Origin: Tipula vernalis
Taxonomy: Eukaryota > Arthropoda > Insecta > Diptera > Tipulidae
Length of the DNA: 64,000 nucleotides
Direction: 5' to 3'
Assembly: GCA_958295665.1 (NCBI GenBank)
Contig: OY282560.1
Location: forward strand, 257,405,368-257,469,367
The position numbers and the translations under genes are program-made. Under the pieces are notes generated by a model that was not told where the DNA came from, made no database searches, and saw only the letters and a program-made list of their open reading frames with translations. Shown here piece by piece: positions 55,303 to 64,000 of this stretch (positions are counted from its first letter, which is position 1; every line of letters starts with the position of its first letter).

Positions 55303-56551
55303 ATGTTTGAATCAGAAGATTTATCAAATTTACCTCCGGATGTGGTTCAAACAGCAAAGGAAATTGTATTAAACCTATTGCCATCAAAATCACGTAAGAT
55401 TTACGAGTGCGCATATAACCGATTTTTGAAGTGGTGTACTGAAAAAAATGTGCAATCTGGATTATATTCAGAAAGCGTTCTATTGGCATACTTTGCCAAT
55501 TTGTCTACGAAGATGAAAAGTTCGACTCTTTGGGCGCAATATTCTATGGTTAAGGCCACATTAAATTATAAAAATGGCGTAAACATCGAAAAATATTCCA
55601 AATTGCGAGCATTTTTAAAAAAACAGAATGTTGGTTACACAGCAAAAAAATCGAGGGTTCTCGATAAAGCACAAATCGACTTGTTTTTAAATTTTGCTCC
55701 CGATAAAACATATTTAATGATGAAGGTAAGCTTTAAAACTTAAAGATAATATTTATACTTATATTTTGGTATTTTTCTAGCAGGTTGTTTTAATACTGGG
55801 AGTAGCGGGTGCATGTCGTTGCGACGAACTAGTAAATTTAAAGATTGAATTAAAGATTGACATTGAAGACGTTCAATCAGCTTTGTTGGTAAAAATTCCC
55901 AACTCCAAAACAAACAAATCGCGCCTCTTTACTGTTTTGGGAGAAAATTATTTGGGGATTTGCAGAAAGTACTTTGCTCTTCGCCCAGAAAATTTCGAGG
56001 AACGACGTCTTTTTATAAAATACCAGGGTGGAGTATGTCATCGGGTAGTAGTTGGTATTCACAAAATTAGTAGCGTTGCAAAAGAGGTGGCATTGCATTT
56101 AAATTTAAAAAATGCAAGTGAATATACCGGTCATTGCTTGCGTCGAACTTCAGCTACACTCCTTGTAGATTCTGGCGGTGACCTCACTTGCCTTAAAAGG
56201 CATGGTGGTTGGAAATCTAATACTGTAGCTGAGGGATACTTAGAAGATTCCACAACAAATAAAACAAACACTGCTATAAAAATATTACGGCCCGATGAAC
56301 TTAGTACCAGCTACAGTACTAGTACCAGCTACAGTACTACTCATGAAAATATAACCGCTCATGATACTGTAGAAAATGAGGATACCTTTGCTGCAGAAAT
56401 ATTACCCCCCGAAGATCCCAGTACCAGTCCAATTACCAATATTGTTGGCAATATGGTTACAAATGATAATAATGTTTACAAATCCGGTTTGCTTAATTTT
56501 TATCAAAGTTGTTCAAATTGTACTTTTAACATTAATATCCAGAACAAATAA
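55303..56551 (+). CDS. Tyrosine recombinase, Crypton-like, one intron, apparently intact
   Basis: Exon 1 is 55303-55725 (ATG of MFESEDLSNLPPDVVQ). A 58-bp intron 55726-55783 (GTAAGC...TTTCTAGCAG) separates it from exon 2, 55784-56551. The phase is kept, giving about 396 residues. An upstream in-frame ATG at 55234 is possible. Residues 1-140 form a SAM-like/core-binding domain (RKIYECAYNRFLKWCTEKNV). The catalytic domain shows R153 (GVAGACRCDEL), a Lys near 183-186 (SKTNKSRLF), H258-x-x-R261 (TGHCLRRTSATLL), H281 (KRHGGWKS) and nucleophile Y293 (VAEGYLED). The C-terminal 100 residues are Ser/Thr-rich with a short YST repeat. All catalytic residues expected for strand cleavage and exchange are present. 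Confidence 0.8.
55726..55783 (+). other. Predicted 58-bp intron of the recombinase gene
   Basis: The exon 1 frame otherwise stops nine codons later. GTAAGC matches the insect donor consensus; a T-rich tract and TAGCAG form the acceptor. Using TAG at 55780 or CAG at 55783 both keep the frame (one Gln difference). Removing it restores the catalytic Arg block in frame. Confidence 0.75.
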
Positions 56552-56735
56552 TTTTTTTAAATGAGTATGTAAATTGAGTTTTTTCTCCAAACGTCTTAAA
56601 AGTAGCTTGTTTTAATACTATTATTGGGCATTAAAGTTGGCCTTTTTGTTACGATTAAAAAAAATGTAAGTGTTGCTAGGCTGAACTTTTAATCCTAGGT
56701 GTAAATGCTCTTTTAACACTATTTTCAATATTAAA

Positions 56736-57780
56736 AGTAAATGAGACGTCATAACTTGGTAAGATACACAAACAAAAAAAAAAGTCAAGGCCTCCTTAAC
56801 TATACAAAATATTTCAATAAAATGTTCAATCTTGAAATTTTAAAGGCCTTCTATTTTGTACTTATAATTAGTGTACGCAATGAATTTCGAGGGTTCTCGA
56901 TAAAGCACAAATCGACTTGTTTTTAAATTTTGCTCCCAAAGAGTCGAACTTTTCATCTTCGTAGACAAATTGGCAAAGTATGCCAATAGAACGCTTTCTG
57001 AATATAATCCAGATTGCACATTTTTTTCAGTACACCACTTCAAAAATCGGTTATATGCGCACTCGTAAATCTTACGTGATTTTGATGGCAATAGGTTTAA
57101 TACAATTTCCTTTGCTGTTTGAACCACATCCGGAGGTAAATTTGATAAATCTTCTGATTCAAACATTTTGTTCGCAAGAAAAATATTATAATTATAGCTT
57201 GGCAGTTTGACACTTACAATAGTCAAACCAAACAAAAGTCATGATCTCCTTAGTTTCACAAAATATTTCAACAAAATTACTTTCAATTTTGAAATTTTAA
57301 TTACATAATTTGTACTTACTTGTATAATTAGTTTATAATAAGCATTTCTTCGTTGAAGAAAAAATAGTATGTGTTATTCGGATTAAAAGTGACTTTGTTT
57401 GACTCGCAAATATTTGCTTTTGCTCGGCTACGCTGCGCTTCGCCTCGCATGCAAATATAATTGCTCGTCAAACAAAGTATCACTTTTAATCCTAATGACA
57501 CAATGTACTATTTTTGTGTTAATGAATAAAAAAAGTTTTTCCGAAATAAAAAAAATAAAAAATACTTTCATATATACATTATACATATTATTGTGTCTTC
57601 ACTATAATATTTTTCTCCTATAGTATTAAAAATACCTACTTTTACACCAAGGATTAAAAGTGTAGCTTAGCAACACACACATTTTATAAAATATTAAGAA
57701 AAAGGCCAACTTTAATACCAAAAAACAGTATTAAAACAAGAGGCTTTTAAGACGTTGGGAGAAAAAAGAATTATTTTAAA
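56736..57780 (-). mobile_element. Inverted, rearranged partial copies of the Crypton-like element
   Basis: Four pieces. 56765-56870: diverged inverted copy of the 5' leader (55145-55240). 56886-56937: about 50 bp matching the end of exon 1 in the plus direction. 56938-57512: close inverted copy of 54993-55540, including the first 110 or so codons of the recombinase. 57615-57780: inverted copy of the 3' end (56581-56730). On the minus strand a 3' end is followed about 100 bp later by a 5' end, i.e. a head-to-tail arrangement. The recombinase fragment (56840-57235 frame) lacks the catalytic domain. Confidence 0.7.
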
Positions 57781-57789
57781 ATTGTTTAG

Positions 57790-58350
57790 TCGGTATGCTT
57801 TGATATTAGTATTAATTGCTTATGCTGTCCGAGTTTGGTTAAGGGGGTTTCGCGCTACTACTTTACCACCCTAATAGAACCGCTCTGTTTAATTTATTTC
57901 AAACTGATCAGTGACAAAGCGATGCCGTTTTGCTTTGTTCAGCGAGTTTGCTGTGATCAATCACTACAGTCTAAATGTGGAATCTTGAACAAGATCGGCT
58001 TGTATGAGTTATGTTATATTTTAAAGCGTGCCTGTCAGGTTTAGGTGATTAACTTAACAGAACTATAAATTAATGTTTTTACATAAATATTTTGTGTGTT
58101 GAGAGTGAACTCGCTCATTGTTTTTTGGTTTGGTTAATGATCCTTGCAATTAGTTCAATGTCATGTTTTTTAAATTTTTTAACTGTTTTCTGAAATTGAA
58201 GTGTTATCAATTGCAATCTCTCGTGTTTTTGCAATTTCACGTTTCAATAATTAATTTAGTTATTCACTCATGCAAGAACCCGTTAATATTAGCTACTTCT
58301 GTTATTTTCTTTGTTTTGCTTCCTATATTTCGAGGATTGTGTTTACTTTT
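57790..58350. other. No feature seen
   Basis: Nothing supportable between the Crypton region and the next repeat fragment. Confidence 0.4.
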
Positions 58351-58491
58351 TTCAGTAGATATATTATGAGCGATTGTCCTCTGTATTTTTATGATTTACC
58401 AAATCGAAAATATTGGGATTGCCATGAACAATTAATATATTTGTCTATAAAAAATGCCGAAAAATCAACTGATTACAGACAGCCAAATTAA
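58351..58491 (+). pseudogene. Second copy of the LPNRKYWDCHEQL fragment
   Basis: Reads CPLYFYDLPNRKYWDCHEQL then IYLSIKNAEKS, about 40 codons matching the C-terminal piece of the unknown protein at 4988-5218 on the opposite strand. The DNA matches over about 110 bp. Upstream sequence does not obviously match, so this is a fragment of a repeat. Confidence 0.45.
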
Positions 58492-58688
58492 ATTCTTAAG
58501 AATAAAGTTGTATTCTATTTCGGTTTTTAATTACGCTTTTTCTATTGCTATCTTAGCTTGTTGGGCAGTTTTTCTTTTCTGGTAATCGATAAAGTATTAC
58601 AAACAATATTTTGGGTGATAAAGAATGATGAATAGAAGTACAAATAGAATGTTGTTTAATTCAAGCCAGCCGAGATAGGAGCAAATAA

Positions 58689-58823
58689 CTGGTGCGTTTT
58701 GTACCATCACTTTTGATTCGTTTTCGATAGTGTTTTTTCTTATCATCCAAATTTATCCTTGTTTCATGAGAAAAAACACTATCGAAAACGAATCGAAAGT
58801 AACGGTACAAAATGTTACCCCAG
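58689..58823. mobile_element. Hairpin MITE
   Basis: A 135-bp foldback: GTACCATCACTTTTGATTCG then TTTTCGATAGTGTTTTTTCT, and the complement with few differences, about 30 bp of loop. The outer bases (CTGGTGCG/CTGGGGTAAC) are less well paired. Inner words resemble the 13.82-kb hairpin. Confidence 0.7.
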
Positions 58824-58974
58824 ATTCAACATGCGGTATATATTGGAAGAAATGCTGATACTTTATGTTAGTCTGAAAAGAATCCTTTGTTATTGGTATG
58901 ATTCATAAATTCTTCCCGATGTGGGTAGCGATAATTTTAAATTTCTCAAAAATGTTATTTATTGTAGTGTGGTT

Positions 58975-59640
58975 GGACCACGGGAGAATTAACGGAGTAA
59001 CTCAATACATCTCAACTAACTGTATCGCGTCACCTTGAGAAACTATGTAAAGTCTAAAAGCTTGGAGTCTAGGTCTACACACTCTCATTGAAAACAACAA
59101 AGTGAACAGAATGTCGGTTGCCGCTAATAATCTCTCACGACAAAGAAATCAGCCTTTCTTGGCCAATATTGTTACTGGGGATGTAAAATGGATAAGATAA
59201 GAAAATGTTGTCAGGAAAATACAGTGGCAGAACAAGGGTACGCCCGCGTCACCTGATCCTTAAGCTAGTGTTCACGAGAGGAACATTTTATTTTGTGTAT
59301 GGTGGGATCGCCATCACTTTGAACTGATGGATCGCAATGAAACAGTTACAGCAGAAGTGTATGTTCAAAAGCTGCAACAAGGGCAAGAAAAAATTATTGA
59401 GAAGCGTCCGTCGTTGAATAATCGACAACAAGTATTGCTACTCCAGAGAATGACAGACCTCACACAGCTAGGATTACACAGGAAAAAATGTCGGAACTGG
59501 TTGGTCCACTTAACCTCACCCACCGTACTCACCAGGCATTGCTCCAACCGATTACCACTGAGTCCAATCCTTTTTTGCGGCGAAGACTATAACATTTTAC
59601 GCGGAGGGGATTGACAAGTTGCCAGATAGCAACAAGTTAT
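58975..59640 (+). pseudogene. mariner transposase relic
   Basis: Read across stops: STVSRHLEKLCKV, then VTGDVKWI ('iTGDEkWi', first catalytic Asp region), RKIQWQNKGTPASPDP, ILFCVWWDRHHFELM and NETVTAEVYVQKLQQ, then the open frame 59327-59614 continues LNNRQQVLLLQ. These follow the order of mariner DD34D transposases. Frame changes prevent clean reading of the second and third Asp blocks. Confidence 0.75.
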
Positions 59641-59649
59641 AAATAATAA

Positions 59650-62600
59650 TGGTAATTCGAATTAGTAATATATATGATGAAATACAGTTGAAGTCCAGAA
59701 TAGGCAATTATCTATGAATCAACTCAATATATAACGAGGTAGAAACGTTGGTTTTCGGTAATCATCGAATGTGAAACCAACACACACGCAACAAATCATA
59801 ACTTCCAGGAATGGTGTCTTGCTTTCCTTTTCTTCCTTTTGTTGCGAACAGATTGTCGACATACCTTAAATAAAGAAATAATTTATTTCTGGACGCTTCC
59901 ATTGGATAATTTACTCATCAGCTATCTACTCATCAGCTTTAATTACTTTACTTTTCTGTCTATGGTACGAAATGTTATGTATAAATAAAGATAAAACGCA
60001 ACACCTTATTTGATGGTACACCAAACCAACATCATAATATTTCTGGCTTACATTATTCTACTTAGCTAAATTGATATACAAAAGTAAGTGCTAACAGAGT
60101 TTCTGTGAATTTATTTTTAAATTTTTAATAAAAAAAAAATTTGTATGATGAAGTGATCTTGAGACGACATTTTTTGTGTTGTTTTATAACTTTGAAGTCC
60201 CTGTGTTATATTACGTTATTTTTCTTAACTTTAAGAGTTTAGGTTTAAAATAGCTACGTATATTATACAATAGTAAATTAATAATGCTCCATTTTGTTTT
60301 GCCCTTTACATAAATAATGTCCAAGTCAAATGATCGATTCGATACAAAAATAATTACCGCGTTGTCCAGCTGATTTTGTTTTTCTTTCGAAGTTTTGTTG
60401 CTCTATGTATTTACGAGCCTTTTTTTTCTTCATATTTTTCAAAACATGAAAGCATGTCGAAAATACTCATTTGGCTTGGTCACCACTGCTCTACAGTGTA
60501 CAGTTACCTATAAAATGCTATATAATTATATATGTGCTTATAATAAAAACTATTTTGTACAGTTTTTAATAAATATTGGCTTAATGGATTATACTCATAT
60601 GTAATAATGAAAACCAAATGTTTCTATTTCATTCGGTTAGATGTTAATCCTAAATTTTAAGGACATAGGTACGAATATATTGACATTTTGATAACTAAAT
60701 CTCTTTTTGTTTTTCTAAATAAATAAATTGATTATTTTTCGTCTTTTTAATGTCCGTATCCATATTCGATTTGAATTTACTACATATTTTCTAGGTTAAA
60801 ACTGTTTATTTCCAAGAAAAAAATCTAATCTTTCAACCCTTATACTAAAAAGCTTAATGAATTTGCTATAGCTTAATCATAGGAATTGTAATTAAAGTTT
60901 CCTCTCAGACTTTAAGCTTACTTGAATAGTTGGTAACTTCATGTATTTTGCATACTTTATGAATGTCAATTTCTTCCGATCCATAACTGAAAATTTTCCA
61001 ACTTTAAACGTCATCTTTAAAAAAAAAACAATTTGTATAGTCTCTACGCGCGACAGAAGTGAAACTTTTTAAACTGTAAATTTTAGTTACTAGACAGTAA
61101 AATGTGCAGCTTTACCGCAGCAAGATTTGACGAAAAATTCATTTAATCCATGTAGTGTTATACCATACAATGACAGAGTAGACACAAACAAACTAGCACA
61201 ATAATCGTACGCATATATTTGAATCCATTGGCTGTTTTCTAAACGAATACTTTTTTGTGGAACCTAATGTCGAGATCGATTGGGATTGTCAAGAAATGCA
61301 AGTTTTTGATGCCCAATCGTAAGCAAAAGCAGCATGTATTTCTTTTTGAGGTTCCTTTTTATTTCAAGATTAGTGATTAAACACGATTAGTGGATAAACC
61401 TCTAAATATATTGAAGATTCTCTGTTTTTATTCAGTTTAGTGAAAGTTCAAATGGAGCCATTGTATATAATTTGCCAATTCAAGTTGGGCTATTTTAATA
61501 CGGGGACTATCATTGACATTTTAAAAGGACAAGCAAATTGTAAAATCAATAAAAAAATTTAACTATTAATTAAAGAATTTAAATTATAATTTATTTCTAA
61601 TGTTTATGTTTTATTTATTTGATTTATTTAAAAACAAAATCAAAAATCAGTCAATCAAGACTGACATTTGTATTAATACCGATACAAGGTATTCGTTCAA
61701 TTATAGTTGACCGCGCTTAGATGCTCTGGTCTGTCTTAATCTTAGGTCAATTTTGGACGAGTAATCAAGCTGCCGAACGAAATGCAACAGAGTCTGTCAA
61801 TGAAGAACCAAAATATCTGTTTTAATATATAATTTTTTCTGCAATCAATTTAAAATAGTTCACGTAACGAAGCCAAAACGACGGGATAAATTTATTCGCT
61901 TTATTGGAATTTCGTAGGAAAATTTACAATTTTTTAGAATGGAAATTCGAAGCAAACTTCGATAGATCTACTTTCGTTAAACTGGTGTTCATTCTGTGTT
62001 ACATATATTTAAGAGACAAACTATTTTGTACAAAAAAATACTGTTTTGTGCTACAATTGTGGGATTTTTACAAAGACTTTTCCATGCAATTGGTAAAATT
62101 CGATCAGTGACAGTCCCGAAATGGCGACTGGGAGAATTTTTTTTTTTACATTTTGAGAATAAATATGTATGCTCTTTTTCTGATGAGTTTTTTGGGTTTT
62201 CGTACAAACCTTGGTTAACCAGGTTAAAAACGGCTAATTCTGAAACCAGTTTGAAAAAGCAGAATATTTCGACATAGAAAAACCAGGACAGTTTTTAAGT
62301 CTCGAAGTGATGAAATAAGAATAGCTACCTTGATTCGTTATTTGCATGTGCTGCAAATAATTCGTTTATCATCAAATACATTGGTTAAGTCAGATACTAG
62401 ATTTCAATAGAATGGTGCATAATCGCACCAGTGCCGTTTGAGGCACCACAATTTGAGATGTGAATTCGATTCTTTAAGTAATTCCTTATACGAAATTAAT
62501 TATATTCAGTTCTGACAAATCCTTAGACATATCATCTGGGGTCGGATTTCTTAATTAAACCATGGATACAATTCAGGAAATCTTGTGGAACACTGCCAAA

Positions 62601-62870
62601 GATATTTTGGTCGACATCTTAATTCAAAAATTATATTCGCCAAATTTAGTTCTATATACCCAACTTTATATGGAACAATTGCATTTGTTGATGGATTTTT
62701 TTAAATTTGTATCTGAAACATTTTGAAAATTCTATAAATAGTTTCCTTTCAATTATAAAACATAAGATTGGGCTGGGAACAAAATTTTTAAAATAGAACA
62801 TGGCCCAATGGTAAGAAATATTTTGGAATACTACTCGTATCACTAGTATCATCACTCGTATCACTAGTAT
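59650..62870. other. No gene seen
   Basis: 3.2 kb of AT-rich DNA. The longest frames (about 70-93 codons at 60.4 and 62.0 kb) have no recognisable motif. 62826-62872 has two short ACTCGTATCACTAGTAT repeats. Confidence 0.45.
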
Positions 62871-62872
62871 TG

Positions 62873-64000
62873 CAGCTTTTCAACGTGTTGTACGCTTGAA
62901 AAAGAGTCGTAATTATAGTTATCCACCTTGGTTTGATGACAGAATGATAAATTTGCGTAACCGTAAGAATAAGGCTTACTATAGACTTAGGGAAAATCAT
63001 TGCGCACATAACAAGTCAATTTTTATAATCCTTCGGGACTTTGACTTTCGTGTCAATTAGACCTGTTTGTTATTTTTCCCTTAAAATTATTTTTTAAATT
63101 ATTTTGTATTTTAATAAAAATATTTACAACTACAAAATGACCAAACCTTGGGAGGTCGTGTTATCATCACTGAAATTGGGTGGCCCAATTAAATAATAAT
63201 CAGGATGATGGAACCTTTGGATGGTGAAGAACCGGAGTTGTGCGGATTTGCTGTAATTTTGACGTCAGTTTTTCTATGAACGTATTTGACCATATGTTTC
63301 ACACTGTGTTGTGAATGAGCTCATGCTCAAAATACAGTGTGCCAAAATTAATTAATGTATAAATAAATAAATAAATAAAATAAATAAATTTAAATCTGAA
63401 TTTGAGGCTAAATACTTTGAGGCTAAGTACTTTAAATTGATTGAAGCCAAAATTGAAAATGACCCTAACCAATTTTGGAAATTTGTGAACTGTAACTGCA
63501 GCACAACTGGATTTCCATTTACAATAAAATATAACAACATACAGTTGAACATAGTTTCGGACATTTGCGCAGGGTTTTCAGACTTTTTCAATCAGTGTAT
63601 AAAACGTATGATATTCAAATTGATGATAATCCCTTTATTAGTGCTTCCCAATATAACATCCCACATTTAGTAATAACGAAGGACGAGTTTATCGAGGCTC
63701 TTATAGATCTTAAGGATGGATGCGAACCGGATGGAATACCCTCATCTAATCCTAAATCGGTAGCATCTCACATAACTATATATTTATGTTATCTGTTCAA
63801 TCAATCTTTGGCAAGTGTATATTTCTCAGCTGCTTAGAAAATCGCACACATTGTTCCAATTTATAAAACAGGCGGCCGCTCTGATATATCAAACTATCAG
63901 GGTATTTCAATTTTGTCTACAATACCAAAACTTGTTGAATTACTAGTAACTAGTCAGTTGACATTTTATACAAAACATATATCTTCTCAACTTTCCAGCA
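62873..64000 (+). mobile_element. CR1/Jockey-group LINE, runs off the window
   Basis: Begins in the endonuclease-RT linker (YPPWFDDRMINLRNRKN) and continues after an insertion (63021-63392) into RT: NDPNQFWKFVNC, LIDLKDGCEPDGIPSSNPKS, IAHIVPIYKTGGRSDISNYQ and GISILSTIPKLVELLVTSQL. There is one frameshift near 63590 and a stop at 63836. The similarity in motif wording to the LINE at 46-49 kb puts both in the same family group, in opposite orientations. Confidence 0.8.
63021..63392 (+). mobile_element. LINE 3'-end/SINE-like insertion with TAAA tail
   Basis: Separates two adjoining parts of the LINE (linker and RT). It shares with 36723-37120 the word TTTGACTTTCGTGTCA, a GTGTTGTGAATGAGC hairpin region and a TAAATAAATAAATAAATAAA tail. 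It is therefore a 5'-truncated copy of another LINE, or a SINE using its tail, inserted after the host LINE became resident. Confidence 0.6.

Larger units (their letters stand above)
54993..56730 (+). mobile_element. Crypton-like tyrosine-recombinase element
   Basis: One gene with about 300 bp of 5' and 180 bp of 3' non-coding sequence. The limits are set by where a second, inverted set of ends (56.9-57.8 kb) stops matching. Both ends carry GGATTAAAAGT or its complement: 55012-55022 inward and 55079-55089 in reverse at the left, and 56686-56696 in reverse at the right. It has no DDE transposase and no RT, so DIRS/Ngaro is excluded by what is visible. Cryptons move with a tyrosine recombinase, presumably through a circular intermediate. 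Confidence 0.75.

Noticed and set aside
61904..62277. Overlapping ORFs of up to 93 codons on both strands near 62 kb
   Set aside because: No motif, no repeat partner in the window, and mirrored open frames suggest chance.

Overview
This is a gene-poor, strongly AT-rich stretch of an animal nuclear genome, most likely an insect and probably a fly. The evidence is the mobile-element mix: Jockey-type, LOA/I-group and CR1/Jockey-group LINEs, a BEL/Pao element, mariner and DD41D (rosa-like) IS630-Tc1-mariner elements, P and PIF/Harbinger transposase relics, and DINE-1/mini-me-like repeats. I found no bacterial features and no ordinary host gene with a convincing exon structure. Nearly everything recognisable is a transposable element (TE) or a decayed piece of one.

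Layout. 0-5.8 kb: a PIF/Harbinger-type MITE with TAA target duplication, a broken LINE with RNase H domain (+), and a fragment of an unknown protein (-). 5.8-11.8 kb: AT-rich DNA with one possible MITE. 11.8-18.7 kb: a decayed P-superfamily transposase (-) split by a hairpin MITE and a microsatellite-bearing repeat, then traces of a helicase, a pogo/Tigger-like element and a PIF/Harbinger transposase. 19.2-24.2 kb: a hairpin repeat and copy 1 of a foldback-type element whose arms are 108-bp tandem repeats. 24.8-29.4 kb: a near full-length Jockey LINE (-) with target duplication. 31-36 kb: a BEL/Pao relic and hairpin MITEs. 37.6-46.4 kb: foldback copy 2, holding three later insertions: an intact DD41D transposon, a hAT-type MITE, and a Penelope-like tandem array with hammerhead-ribozyme-like motifs. 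Copy 1 supplies the empty site for each. 46.4-49.5 kb: a LINE (-) whose endonuclease is fused in frame to a Tc1-type DNA-binding domain. 49.5-52.3 kb: a second hairpin repeat, a decayed DUF7869-like TE gene containing a tRNA-derived SINE, and a 90-bp hAT MITE. 54.5-59.6 kb: two mariner relics flank a tyrosine-recombinase (Crypton-like) element whose gene, with one short intron, looks intact and which has rearranged inverted partial copies beside it. 62.9-64 kb: a LINE of the 46-49 kb group runs off the window end, split by another insertion.

The best candidates for something unusual are the hammerhead-bearing 641-bp tandem array (43.6-46.3 kb) and the Crypton-like element (55.0-57.8 kb). The foldback pair (20.4-24.2 and 37.6-46.4 kb) gives a relative dating of five TE families. 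All family assignments come from reading motifs by eye; no database search was possible.
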